Shown: positions 30,397 to 39,255, counted from the stretch's first letter. The stretch is 64,000 nt of DNA from Salinibacterium sp. ZJ450 (GCF_011751885.2 NZ_CP061771.1:496001-560000), one strand, 5' to 3'. The notes: generated by a model from the letters alone, not told the origin. Translations and numbers: made by a program.

Positions 30397-31194
30397 TCAG
30401 CCGAGGGCAACAGTCCAGTTGCCGTCAGCGTCGACGTTGATGACCGACGGTCCAGCGGACATAGGAACCGTGCCCGAGTATGCGCCGATCTCGTTCACGA
30501 GGAGGCCGAAGTTGAACGCGGCGTCCGTGTGCTCGGTGAACGAGAAGTTCCTCGAGCCGTCATGGGTGATGGCAGCGTTCGCCGCGCCACCGGAGTACAG
30601 GAAGACGGCGTCGCCGGCACCGGACGCTCCGAGCTCCGGTGCGGTGGACAGCGGAGCGATCGTGATCGTCCAATTGCCGTCCGCGGTCACCTTCAAGTTG
30701 TTCGCCGCGTCACCGAGGTTGCCGTTCAGTCCGTACGCCGTGACACCTGAGTAGGCACCGATGGTGTTCACGAGCAGGTCCATGGTCGGCTCGTTAGCGG
30801 GAGTGATCGCCTGCACCGCGAAGTTCCTTGAACCGTCGTGAGTGGCGGTCACCATAGCGGCATCCACGCCCTCGGGCAGGGCGACAACGGAGTCGCCAGT
30901 GCCGGACTGGGTCATGGTCTCGAACGTGCCGTACTTGTCGTCAGCCCAGCTGCCGATTGTGGGTTCCTCAGCCGCTGGCGCTTCTTCGGCTGCCGGTTCC
31001 CCAGCTGCGGGCGCCGCCCCGTCAGACTGAGTCGCAGGCGTAGCTTCGTCCTTGCTCCCTCCGCCGATCGCGTTACCGATTCCAGCGATAATGAGGACCG
31101 CGACGATGATTCCGACGATCCACAGAGCCTTCTTCGGCTTCTTCTTCGTCGGCTGCTCCGGTGCAGGTGCTGCTTCGATGGTGCTTTGAGACAA
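30397..31194 (-). CDS. Membrane-anchored protein with two internal repeats
   Basis: 265 residues from a TTG start with a strong GGAGGGG site about four bases upstream. A Lys-rich cytosolic head and one helix (about 24-42) precede an Ala/Glu-rich linker. The outer part carries a duplicated ~75-residue unit: THDGSRNF, then LLVNTIGAYSG and DGNWTITI in the first; THDGSRNF, LLVNEIGAYSG and DGNWTVAL in the second. The repeats suggest an extracytoplasmic beta-sandwich or binding domain. No family name is certain. A perfect terminator follows at 30347-30384. Confidence 0.75.
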   Translation of the reverse strand: MSQSTIEAAPAPEQPTKKKPKKALWIVGIIVAVLIIAGIGNAIGGGSKDEATPATQSDGAAPAAGEPAAEEAPAAEEPTIGSWADDKYGTFETMTQSGTGDSVVALPEGVDAAMVTATHDGSRNFAVQAITPANEPTMDLLVNTIGAYSGVTAYGLNGNLGDAANNLKVTADGNWTITIAPLSTAPELGASGAGDAVFLYSGGAANAAITHDGSRNFSFTEHTDAAFNFGLLVNEIGAYSGTVPMSAGPSVINVDADGNWTVALG

Positions 31195-31304
31195 TGTTCC
31201 CCTCCAAATAGTGCGTAGTTCTCAGAAATTAGCAGTGAGCGGCGACATTTCGTATCAGGACGAGACGCCGTCACGAATTCGTTATGCCGAGACGGCTGAG
31301 GCGT

Positions 31305-31928
31305 CTAGCCGACCTTCGTCCAGTCGCCGCAGTCGCTGCTCTTGAAGTCATGCCCGCCGCTCAAACTGACGGTCAGGGTGCCTACCGAGCCGAGGTCGTT
31401 GTTGACAATGTCGTCGTAGTTGGTTCCAGAGCGGTAGATGGCCCAGTAGCAGCGGCTGCTGGACGAGTTCGCCTGGTACCGTCCCGGTTCCATGGTCTGG
31501 CCGACGGTGTAGGTCCGTCCATCAATGAGGGTCGAATCCTTGATCAGGGTCTCCTGGGCGAGGATCGTATCCTCGCGGATCTTCACCGCGGACTCCCGCT
31601 CAGCTACCGCGAGCTCCTTCTCCGAAACGGCGGCCGACTCCTCCTTGAGCTGGTCTCGCTCGCCGGTCACCGAACGCAACTTCGCGTCGCGGCTATTGAC
31701 TGTGCCTTCAAGCTTCTGAACATCGGCGTTCGCAGAGGCGAGGTCCTCGCCCAAACTTGACGACGTGGCGGCGAAGGATGCCCACCCAGCTAGAGCGACG
31801 AGCGAGACTGCGATGAGCGCAACCACCTTCTTGTCGAGCTTCGGCAGCAGCTTCTTCGGCGGTGCAGATTCCTCTACTGGCGTGGCTGAGGTGGCAGCAG
31901 CGGCAGTTTCGGTCGTGGTGTCCGACAT
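31305..31928 (-). CDS. Membrane-anchored coiled-coil protein
   Basis: 207 residues; GGAG precedes the ATG. A Thr/Ala-rich head and Lys-rich stretch lead to one helix (about 36-54), then a charged coiled coil (about 58-125) and a C-terminal domain with YTVGQTMEPGRYQANSS, a Cys-Tyr-Trp triplet and a final Cys. The last part resembles a small secreted domain seen in Actinobacteria (VG..i.PG.Y pattern). Function unknown. It is the third membrane-anchored unknown in a row on this strand. Confidence 0.7.
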   Translation of the reverse strand: MSDTTTETAAAATSATPVEESAPPKKLLPKLDKKVVALIAVSLVALAGWASFAATSSSLGEDLASANADVQKLEGTVNSRDAKLRSVTGERDQLKEESAAVSEKELAVAERESAVKIREDTILAQETLIKDSTLIDGRTYTVGQTMEPGRYQANSSSSRCYWAIYRSGTNYDDIVNNDLGSVGTLTVSLSGGHDFKSSDCGDWTKVG

Positions 31929-32962
31929 ATTTCTCCAAGGTCCGGCCGTGAGATTACCTCAGAGCCGCTCACCGCGGCGACCCCCACTTCGAGCGGCCGA
32001 GGAGGAGCGCGCAGCGCAGCCGGCATGTCCGCGCCTCTGGTCAGTCGCGACTACCCCTTCATGAGCTGCAAGCCGGGCCGAGATGCTCGCGTCACGTCCT
32101 TCACCGATGACAGTGTGTGGCTCTTCACGCGTGCCGAGGCGCGAGCACTCGCGCAGCAGCGCACGACCGCCGGTGCACGGCGGCTCTATTGGTAAACGGA
32201 CGAGACGATTGCGCAGAGAAACGGTGTACCGCTGAAGCAGAGCGATATGGACATGTACCTGCTCACCGCGCGAGCGCCTGCTCTGTTCAGTTGAAGCGGG
32301 CGGCGTCACTGCCGTCGCCATCCCAAGGGTCAGGTGCAAGCGGTTGGTCGCATGAGGGCAACGAAGTCGGATGTGCTGCCTCGCACGCGCCCCCAGGCTT
32401 CGGTAATAACCAATCATCCGGCGATCCTCGGGACGGCCGACCCACGTCAGGGCGCGGTACGCGACTTCTTCACCTATCCGGAGGATCCGGACGATGGTCA
32501 GTCCAAAGGCTGTGACCTTTCGTTCTTGACCCCGGGCTCACGTTCGCCTGGCAGAGGGTCAACTATCTCGGCGGAGGCTCAAGTAGCTCGGCGTCCGACA
32601 CCTGTCAGACGACGAGCAATTCGAGCCGACGTAATGCACTTGAGCCCACGATTTCCGCGAACGGGCTTTGCTCCGACTGAACATTCTCGCCGTTTTAGTT
32701 GAGCCTTTTCGGAACTTCGACAGCAGGTTCGATGCGTTGCAAACCTCCTGCGGCTCAAGTCGGCACAGTCCGGTGCACGTCCACGGCTCTCGATGGTGAG
32801 ATTCAGGAAGCCCTTTCGCCCCCATGCACCATGCGCCTATCAATGTCAGCCTGCACCGATAGTGTCGCAGCACGAAGCGGGATGGAGCTGGCGATGAATG
32901 ATGAGGGCGCACCAAAGTCGAACGGCATGGCCTGACGACGATCCCATCAGCCGCTGGACAGT
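31929..32962. other. Gene-poor stretch with repeat A copy 2 and small fragments
   Basis: About 1 kb with no convincing gene. A 56-residue plus-strand frame at 32025-32195 (MSAPLVSRDYPF to RRLYW) has some protein character but no ribosome site. Repeat A copy 2 lies at 32525-32616. Other frames are interrupted. This looks like decayed mobile DNA. Confidence 0.5.
32525..32616 (+). repeat. Repeat A, copy 2
   Basis: Shares cttgacccc, ggctca, cagagggtcaa, tatct, ggcgga, ctcg, gtccga and cgag blocks in order with 28554-28658. Same orientation; start-to-start distance 3971 bases, enclosing the three membrane-protein genes. Confidence 0.65.
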
Positions 32963-34678
32963 TCAATGCGTTTTGAGCGAATCGGACCCATCGACCGCTT
33001 CTCGAATTTCGGCCAGAACGGCGGCTAGGTCGTAGCCTGGATGCACTTCGATGAGTTGGCAGCCGTTGGCTGCGCACAAGCTGCGCTTTCGGGCGTCCCG
33101 TTCCAACTGCCGTTCGAACGCAAGCGGTCCACCGAATAAGTTCACAGGGCCGCTGTGTTGCGCGCCTTGATATTCGATCCCAACGTTCTGATCTGGAAAG
33201 TAGATGTCCAGCGATTGCTGCCCGAGCCAGCTCGGTCGGCCCTGGTGGAGTACTCGTCGTTCCGGGAATTCTTCTCGAACGGCCCTGAAGAGCACTACTT
33301 CCGAGACCCATCCTTCGCCGACCGACGGCATCCCGGCGCCGCGACGCACAATGTTCTCGGCGTCGCGGTACAGCGACTGAATCCGAGCGCGAACGATCTC
33401 CTCGAACCAGTACGTGTCGCAGTACGGTGCCGGCCATTGGATGTCCTCCGACGTATCCCGCTCAGGCAGCTCAATTGGTTCCATACCCAATCCAACTAGC
33501 AAGTCCGCCAGGGAACGAGACACATGACGATCGTGGTGGGCGAGGTACTTGTCTATCTTTTCCTGGGTTATGAACCTGCCGAACTCGTCCGCGATATCCG
33601 GGCCACCGGCACCAGGGACGCGGTCGATGATAAGCCGGTGCCAGAGGTCGACGACGATACTGCGGCCGAGGGCATCGTGTGCGGCATCAAGAAGATCCTG
33701 CAGAGCAGCATCGACCTCAGCCTTCCGGTCGCGAAACGATGCGGTCATCTTGCGACCCTTCGTCGTCCAGTTTTCAACTGTCGCAACCTTCAGGTGAGTG
33801 TCGGCTACGACTGGCGCCAACGTTAGATAAATGTCCATTGGGAGCTCGGGTGAGAGCAGGTCATATCCGCCCTGCCAGTCCCCGCGCCGGAAGTAGCTGT
33901 CGGAGTAGTCCTCCACAATCTCACGTTGTGCCGGAAAATCGGGGTACTCCGAACGGAACCGCTCATATGCTTCCCGGAGAACAACTGGATCGCCGTCGTA
34001 ATCCACTTCGAGCTCGCCGATCAACGCGAACGCGTAACTCCACTGGCCCTCGAGTTCGACATGCTCGCCGGCCAAGTGGCGCGCCTGGAAATCTTTGAAG
34101 AACGACAGCTGAAAGGTGTCCATGTCCCACACTGAGGGGTTTTGTGCCTCAAACAGCGGAACCCCGTTGACCGCATTTCCCATCGGCATGAAATGAGGCT
34201 CAGGTGCGGACCCCGCGTGCACGACACCGTCGACCAGGTGAACAGTGCCCGCCTTCTCCATCCAGTTGAGACGGCTCTTCACCTTCGTTATTCTCTCGCG
34301 TTCTGCGAGCATCCTCAGAGTGGTCAGCTCCATGCTTCCGGCCTGCTCGACGGTGCGCCGCAGCCACTGCATCGCCAGCAGCGTCTGCCTGCGTTCCTCG
34401 GCGAGCTCTTCCGGCCCGGCTCCTTTCCATCGCCCGTCCGCCGTGGCCCAGAGCCGTTTAGCTACGCGATCCATCGTCTTCAAAACCTCGTCGGCTTCGA
34501 ACGCTGCTGCCAGGCTCCAGTAGCGCGGGGATGCGACCAAGCCCCTGACCAACCAGAGCTGGCTCTTAGAACCGCGGTAACGCTTCAGCACCTCGGGTAT
34601 GCATGACAGGGCGAAGCCATAATCGTGCGTACGCCAAGCCTGGTCGAGGGCGTTCGTCAGCTCGGCGTAAGTTGGCAC
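32963..34678 (-). CDS. Large protein with C-terminal PD-(D/E)XK-type nuclease-like domain
   Basis: 571 residues. The first ~450 are helical and unrecognised. The last ~110 have a restriction-endonuclease-like pattern: SEVVLFRAVREEFP, then SLDIYFPDQNVGIEYQGAQH with the Asp and Glu spaced as in PD-(D/E)XK cores (D-x9-E-x-Q), and a helix with RDARKRSLCAANGCQLIEV. The IEYQGxQH form is common in orphan endonuclease-like proteins of mobile or defence loci. No neighbouring methylase is present, so classical restriction is unlikely. The start ATG at 34678 is plausible. Confidence 0.65.
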   Translation of the reverse strand: MPTYAELTNALDQAWRTHDYGFALSCIPEVLKRYRGSKSQLWLVRGLVASPRYWSLAAAFEADEVLKTMDRVAKRLWATADGRWKGAGPEELAEERRQTLLAMQWLRRTVEQAGSMELTTLRMLAERERITKVKSRLNWMEKAGTVHLVDGVVHAGSAPEPHFMPMGNAVNGVPLFEAQNPSVWDMDTFQLSFFKDFQARHLAGEHVELEGQWSYAFALIGELEVDYDGDPVVLREAYERFRSEYPDFPAQREIVEDYSDSYFRRGDWQGGYDLLSPELPMDIYLTLAPVVADTHLKVATVENWTTKGRKMTASFRDRKAEVDAALQDLLDAAHDALGRSIVVDLWHRLIIDRVPGAGGPDIADEFGRFITQEKIDKYLAHHDRHVSRSLADLLVGLGMEPIELPERDTSEDIQWPAPYCDTYWFEEIVRARIQSLYRDAENIVRRGAGMPSVGEGWVSEVVLFRAVREEFPERRVLHQGRPSWLGQQSLDIYFPDQNVGIEYQGAQHSGPVNLFGGPLAFERQLERDARKRSLCAANGCQLIEVHPGYDLAAVLAEIREAVDGSDSLKTH

Positions 34679-35369
34679 CCGCTCAGGTTAGCGGCAAGGT
34701 CAGCCGCCCGCTCCGGAGCCTTTGCGAGTATGAGTTTCCGAAGGTCCTATGACGGAGGCAACAGAGGAGCGCCCGCGTTCACGCACGAGCCAATCCGTTC
34801 AACGTCGCGCGCCAAGCGTGCTCCTTGATCCCAGCCATCCGCGTGCGATTGCGATTTTCCTGAGCGTCAGTTGACTCGTCGAGCAATCGATGCCTACACC
34901 CACCGTCGGGTGAAGGACGAGAACTGACGTCTCCGCGATGGCTGGTGTGCGCCATCGGCTGCCGATACCGTCGCAGTCGACCGACGGGAAGGCAGCGATG
35001 TTACACGGAAGTGTCGTGGCTGTTCTTGAGCAGTTTTCATTGCCCTGATATTGGCTGCCATCGCCGGCACGGCAATCGCCCTCACATCGTTCAGCCGACG
35101 GCTCGCCCGTGTGGAAGAGATGTTGGGGATCCGCGGTACGACGACGCGTTGCAGGACTGGACCAAGCTCTGGACTGGGTTGAGCGTTGGAACGCCGCGAT
35201 TAGCGCACTATGCAGCCAAGCAGGCGTCGTACGGGCGCCCTTCTGAGAGGGCAGATCTAGAAGCCCCTTGCTCACGTTGATGGTCTGGACCGAGTTCCAT
35301 CTATCCCGAATCCTGTCGAGCATGATTCCATGGCGGGCCTGGTACTCCTCGTTTGAGTAGCCTCTCCCT
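34679..35369. other. Gene-poor stretch with a decayed coding fragment
   Basis: About 690 bases without an intact gene, carrying copy 1 of a fragment described at 35030-35158. Remaining open frames on both strands are short or of unlikely composition. Confidence 0.5.
35030..35158 (+). pseudogene. Fragment of a membrane-anchored protein, copy 1 (frameshifted)
   Basis: Read from 35030, just after a stop, the frame gives a membrane helix (ALILAAIAGTAIALTSF) followed by SRRLARVEEMLGIRG, then loses frame by one missing base compared with copy 2, which reads on as YDDALQD and stops. No start is present. The DNA from 35093 matches 36162-36230 at about 90 percent by eye. Confidence 0.6.
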
Positions 35370-35939
35370 ATGCAGCATGAGTTCACCGAGAAGCCTTGGA
35401 CGCTCCTTCTCGCGATGTACGACCTACCGTCCGAAAAACACGCCGAGCTCCGAGCTGCTCTCCGCCGTCGGCACGGCAAAGAGGGCGAGAGGTGGATTCG
35501 ACACCAGCGCTCGGTCGTCTTCGTAATGACGAAGGAGACTGCTAGCGGCTGGTATGAGTGGGTCACGAAATGGACCGGCAAGGACGGCGGCGACCGTTGG
35601 TTGGTCGTTGACATCACGAATTCGACTTACAGCGGTTGGGGCTCGAAGGACGTCTGGACCTGGCTCAAGAAAAACCAAGTAATCGCCAGAACAAAGCATT
35701 TCCTCCGCGACTCAGAAGCCCGAAGGGACGAAAGAATTCTCAGAGAGAGTCAAGATACGGACGAGGTCAAGGCAGCGCGCGAAGCCCTCCGGTTGGCCGT
35801 CGCTCAACAGAATCATCGACGGCTTGCGGAATGGAAGACCAAGAGGGCCGAAGAAAAGCAGCTACAAGAGCATGCAAAGCAGTTAGTCACGGACGTCGAG
35901 ACCATGCTCAACTCAAAGCCCGATCGAGAGCAGGACTAG
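35370..35939 (+). CDS. Unknown protein with possible Cas2-like ferredoxin-type N-terminal half
   Basis: 189 residues. The N-terminal ~105 alternate as strand (TLLLAMYDLP), helix (EKHAELRAALRRRHG), strand (RSVVFVMT), helix (GWYEWVTKW), strand (WLVVDIT), which resembles the order in Cas2/VapD-like small nucleases or PaaX-type C-terminal domains. The Asp after the first strand is in the place of the Cas2 metal ligand. The C-terminal ~80 are charged coiled coil. No cas genes or CRISPR array are seen. The likeness is inference from pattern only. It lies between the two copies of the decayed fragment. Confidence 0.6.
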   Translation: MQHEFTEKPWTLLLAMYDLPSEKHAELRAALRRRHGKEGERWIRHQRSVVFVMTKETASGWYEWVTKWTGKDGGDRWLVVDITNSTYSGWGSKDVWTWLKKNQVIARTKHFLRDSEARRDERILRESQDTDEVKAAREALRLAVAQQNHRRLAEWKTKRAEEKQLQEHAKQLVTDVETMLNSKPDREQD

Positions 35940-36618
35940 CAGACTCAGGTTCCTTCCACCGCCTATGGGCCGGAGATCCGCGGCCTACTCGGCCAAGTTC
36001 ACCCAGTCGATGTCGTTCGTCAACTGCTCAACCCCATCCTGGTCCTCAGTTGCGGCTGTATCCCTTGAGCCGTTGATCTCCGAAGCCGGTCTAAACAGCA
36101 CGACGTCCGTGTTGCGCCTAGAGGCCGGAAGCAGCGTGATATCCGCAACGCTCGGCTGGGAAGCCGACGTCTTGCCCATGTGGAGGAGATGCTGGGGATC
36201 CGCGGATACGACGACGCGTTGCAGGATTAGCGAGCTGGCACCCGTACGCGAACCAACCGCCGCGTTCACCGGTCAGTACAGCTTGACACGGCACCGCCCA
36301 CGAGGAGTACTGCGGCTGCGACGGAGCTGATGGGGTGTCCGGAGGGTTGCCGACGCTGGGCAGACGCTAGCACCGGTCAGTAACCGCCGCCCACCGGTCT
36401 CACGAACGCTCTGTCGGCCGCCAGACCTGCCACGGTGTTTCCCGATCCTCAGCAGGTCAGCTCGCAAATCACTCAGCAAGTAGCTCTCCGCGTCGTTGAT
36501 GGCCATCACGAGTTCCGGGTACGCGTCAGTGGCCACCCAAGCCCGTCGGTCCATCACGCGTGAATGATCGGCGCGGTGGGCAACTACAGGACCCATCGGC
36601 GGTGGGCTGGGAACGGAG
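35940..36618. other. Gene-poor stretch with copy 2 of the decayed fragment
   Basis: About 680 bases without a supported gene. A 94-residue minus-strand frame (35985-36269) has an acidic C-terminus of some protein character but runs antisense to the repeated fragment and has no ribosome site. Confidence 0.45.
36162..36230 (+). pseudogene. Fragment of the same coding sequence, copy 2 (C-terminal end)
   Basis: Reads SRRLAHVEEMLGIRGYDDALQD and then TAG in one frame, giving the intact C-terminus of the protein whose copy 1 is frameshifted at 35030-35158. The upstream part differs from copy 1, so the homology is limited to this end. Confidence 0.6.
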
Positions 36619-37332
36619 CTAGCGCGGCTGCCAGTTGGCACGCCTCTTGAACTCTCCCATCGCTTCCGACTCGAAACCGTAACTGTCGAAGTTCGGCCAC
36701 TCGACCTCGGGGCCGGTGTCGGCGGCGCCCGAATTTGCCGGCTCCGCTTTCGCCAGCAGTCGTGTCCGCCGCGCTGATTTGAGACTCTGCCACCGTGACT
36801 GCCAGGCGAGTTCATCATCGCCGAGCAGCACCGGCTCATCGGGGAGGACCCGAGACAGGTGTATTGCCAGGAGCAACGACTTCTCCTTGTCCGACGCGGG
36901 TCTCATTCTCTGAGTCGTCTTCTCAATGTGACAGTCGTGGCACAGAAGCTGCAGGTTGCTGGGGTCCGCAGAGCTCCCGTCGACGTGGTCGATCTCGTTT
37001 CCCGGCTTGCCGCACTCACGGCAGAGACCATGGTCTCGGTTCTTGATCTCATCCCGAACCTCAGTGGGTAGCTCACGACCAAGCGACGCATACCCGCCGT
37101 AGAGGATGAACCCGTTCCGTACCGCCAGCGCTTCCTGCACGTCGGGGCGACGGTAGCGGCCGTCGCGGAGCACCGCTCTCGTGTACCGCACGGTGGACGA
37201 GATTTCGTTGCACCATTTGGAACAGAAGAGGCCAGGCACATCGTCGGGAAACTCGGTGAGACAGTTCGCGCAGCGGTCGTCGACGAAGTGCCGGCTCTGT
37301 GGAGTCCGTACTAGGAAGCGTGTCTTATCCAT
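36619..37332 (-). CDS. HNH endonuclease
   Basis: 237 residues. An N-terminal zinc-ribbon-like part (CANC, then CSKWC) is followed by the HNH core: CRECGKPGNEIDHVDG, SNLQLLCHDCHIEKT (about residues 98-140). DH supplies the catalytic His, and two CxxC pairs hold the structural zinc. The C-terminal third is helical and basic. Such stand-alone nucleases are common in phage and island DNA. The target is unknown. Confidence 0.85.
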   Translation of the reverse strand: MDKTRFLVRTPQSRHFVDDRCANCLTEFPDDVPGLFCSKWCNEISSTVRYTRAVLRDGRYRRPDVQEALAVRNGFILYGGYASLGRELPTEVRDEIKNRDHGLCRECGKPGNEIDHVDGSSADPSNLQLLCHDCHIEKTTQRMRPASDKEKSLLLAIHLSRVLPDEPVLLGDDELAWQSRWQSLKSARRTRLLAKAEPANSGAADTGPEVEWPNFDSYGFESEAMGEFKRRANWQPR

Positions 37333-37353
37333 TGGACCACGGGTAGGAGATAT

Positions 37354-38088
37354 TCAAGGCTGAGCCTGCTGCGAATTTTGACCTGCGAAAAGAGCACGCC
37401 ATTCGGTCTGAGCGGCGCGGAACCCTGCTCTTTCGAGAATTTCGCCGATCCCGCGGAGATGCGCGTGACCCCATATCAGTGTGACGTCACTCGGGGTGGT
37501 CAGCGCCGCTTTTGCCGCGAAAGCATTCCGATGATCCTGAATAACCGTTGTTCTGACGAGTGCGCCGATTGAAGGGGTGGAGCCGGCGTCTGCGTAGAGC
37601 CCGCGGATCAGGGCCTTGCCGCAGGCTCCGGCTACTCGGCTGTTCCGGCTGAGTAGCCAGATGACCGGTGCGATGAGTGCCAGGATGGGCAGGCGAAACG
37701 CGCCAATGACAGTGAGTCGAGGAAGGTCGTGGTTGCGCCATTCGGGCCGCACCTGCAGGTGGGCGAATTGAGGGGCGTGTCCGGCCGCGACGACCATTCT
37801 GTCTTGGGATTCGGACATGACACGAACGAGCCGCAGCTTCAAACGGGTGATCCGTCCTGCGCTGCCGCCGGGCGTGGGGAGTTCGTAATGTACCTGGGCG
37901 GGAGGCCTCACCAGGTCAACGTCTCGCTGCAGGTTCTGCCAGAAGGCGTGGGATGCCACGTGTTTCACGCCGATCAGAGTGATCGTATTCCCCGTGTCGT
38001 CGTGTCGAAACGTCAGGGTGGGGACTTCCAGCGCGCCGTCCCGGACACGGTCTGTCACCGGGTAAGGCAGAAGCGGTTTGCCGCGCAC
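37354..38088 (-). CDS. TraB/GumN-like (ChaN/Tiki superfamily) domain protein
   Basis: 244 residues from a GTG two bases after the upstream stop, with GAGGGG before it; the longer frame is a shadow of that gene. The superfamily features are ITLIGVKHVASHAFW (GxxH) near the start, VHYELP (acidic residue), and a final TLIWGHAHLRGIGEILERAGF (GxxHxxG). One hydrophobic helix lies in the middle (LPILALIAPVIWLLS). TraB-type proteins are putative metal-dependent proteases or hydrolases. It is third in a tight operon with a DUF2188 gene and an unknown gene. Confidence 0.72.
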   Translation of the reverse strand: MRGKPLLPYPVTDRVRDGALEVPTLTFRHDDTGNTITLIGVKHVASHAFWQNLQRDVDLVRPPAQVHYELPTPGGSAGRITRLKLRLVRVMSESQDRMVVAAGHAPQFAHLQVRPEWRNHDLPRLTVIGAFRLPILALIAPVIWLLSRNSRVAGACGKALIRGLYADAGSTPSIGALVRTTVIQDHRNAFAAKAALTTPSDVTLIWGHAHLRGIGEILERAGFRAAQTEWRALFAGQNSQQAQP

Positions 38089-38090
38089 CG

Positions 38091-38816
38091 TCAGCCCCTC
38101 GCCGCTTCCTGCGTTTCTGCCTCCCACTGCGCGACCACGTCGGCTGCTAAACCGCCCTGATACTTGGGGCGGCGGCCGGACAAGATGAGCGTGGAAAGAT
38201 TCTGCAGATCGAAGACGGCATTCGGCGCCCAGCCCGATTCGAATGCCGATTGAAGGAGGGAGGGGGTGGACCATTCGTAGCCGGCAGCTTGCAAACGGAC
38301 GAGCGCGTCCGCGGCTGCTGCTTTGTCAGATGGGTGGCCGAGGCCGCTGCTTTGGTTGATCATTGCGCCAACGGATTCGATAGCCGTGCGAACGACCGAG
38401 TCAGCAGTAGCCAGAGGCTGCAGCGCTTCGCCAGCCACACATGTCGGCTTGGTTCCACCGACCCACGCCTGCATCTCGTCGCCGTAAGGTTGCGTCACGC
38501 AGAGCGCCCGACCCTGGGCCATGTCGATCGCGGCGCATAGATTCTCGAAGTTGGGGGCGACGGCGATCAGCGGTGCTCCGGTTTGCCGGTTTGCTGAGGA
38601 GTTTCTCCATGTCGATACCGCAGCCCCGCGGCGTACGAGCGCTGCAACGGCGACATTGTTCGCGATGACCGAGCGTGCCGGCAGATACAGATCCGGAATC
38701 GTCGTGAATTGCGCTGTCCAGCGCGCTGCGGCGGAGACGGCCTGGCTGGGGCTGAGGCTGCCTCCGATGTATCCGTGGAGCGGGAGAACAGCCGTGGTTG
38801 AGTTGGTCACGGTCAT
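38091..38816 (-). CDS. Unknown protein in DUF2188-TraB operon
   Basis: 241 residues; ATG overlaps the stop of the DUF2188 gene (ATGA), and its stop is two bases from the TraB-like GTG. It is mostly hydrophilic with Ala/Ser-rich segments; no motif or family recognised. It has two cysteines (NLCAAID, LCVTQP) and no membrane segment. Its role must be tied to its two coupled partners. Confidence 0.7.
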   Translation of the reverse strand: MTVTNSTTAVLPLHGYIGGSLSPSQAVSAAARWTAQFTTIPDLYLPARSVIANNVAVAALVRRGAAVSTWRNSSANRQTGAPLIAVAPNFENLCAAIDMAQGRALCVTQPYGDEMQAWVGGTKPTCVAGEALQPLATADSVVRTAIESVGAMINQSSGLGHPSDKAAAADALVRLQAAGYEWSTPSLLQSAFESGWAPNAVFDLQNLSTLILSGRRPKYQGGLAADVVAQWEAETQEAARG

Positions 38817-39037
38817 CCCTTCGGCGGGTGCGGGTCGTTGCCGTAGGAGTTACGGTTCCCGATCTGACCGTCCATGTTCTTGATGACATGTTCAGTTGAG
38901 CGGTCGATGGCCATTTGTCGGCCCTTAGCTTGCGCCTCGGCTTTTGTCGGGGCGGTGTTGGAGGCGCGACTGTTTCCGGTGATGCGGTTCTTCCACGTTC
39001 CGTCTTCGAAGTAGGTTTCGACGTTCTTGTTTGACAT
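38813..39037 (-). CDS. DUF2188 family small protein
   Basis: 74 residues with the DUF2188 pattern: a strand (ETYFEDGTWKNRITG), Lys/Glu-rich helix (AEAQAKGRQMAIDRSTEHVI) and a strand with DGQIGNRNSYGNDPHP. Members are small and of unknown function. It is first in a three-gene operon with four-base overlap to the next gene. Confidence 0.82.
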   Translation of the reverse strand: MSNKNVETYFEDGTWKNRITGNSRASNTAPTKAEAQAKGRQMAIDRSTEHVIKNMDGQIGNRNSYGNDPHPPKG

Positions 39038-39255
39038 GTGCGCTCCTCATAGCAGTGGGTAGTTGCAGGCTAGAGGCAGCCTCTGACAATCGTTCGTTTT
39101 TCTTGAGCTCTGAAGAGTAATTGGGGTGCCGCTCAGGGTCCGGCTTGCGAGCACTCGATGGAGCAGTCGGCGTTCGTGGCACCTCAGATACCTGCCAGAC
39201 GCTCACCCAGGATGCCCACCGGCGTAGGTCGAGCTTCTCGCCACCGTCGACCTAG

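Noticed and set aside
32025-32195. 56-residue small frame MSAPLVSRDYPF
   Set aside because: Some protein-like character, but no ribosome site and isolated in gene-poor DNA; left in the description of that stretch.
32559-33437. 292-codon minus-strand frame
   Set aside because: Overlaps the real 571-residue gene, no ribosome site, Arg/Ser-rich unlikely sequence.
34799-35617. 272-codon minus-strand frame
   Set aside because: Antisense to the 189-residue gene and to the duplicated fragment; composition unlikely. The strand choice for the fragment rests on the plus-strand membrane helix and shared stop.
36273-36839. 188-codon minus-strand frame downstream of the HNH gene
   Set aside because: Overlaps the HNH coding end in another frame, no start context, Ser/Arg-rich.
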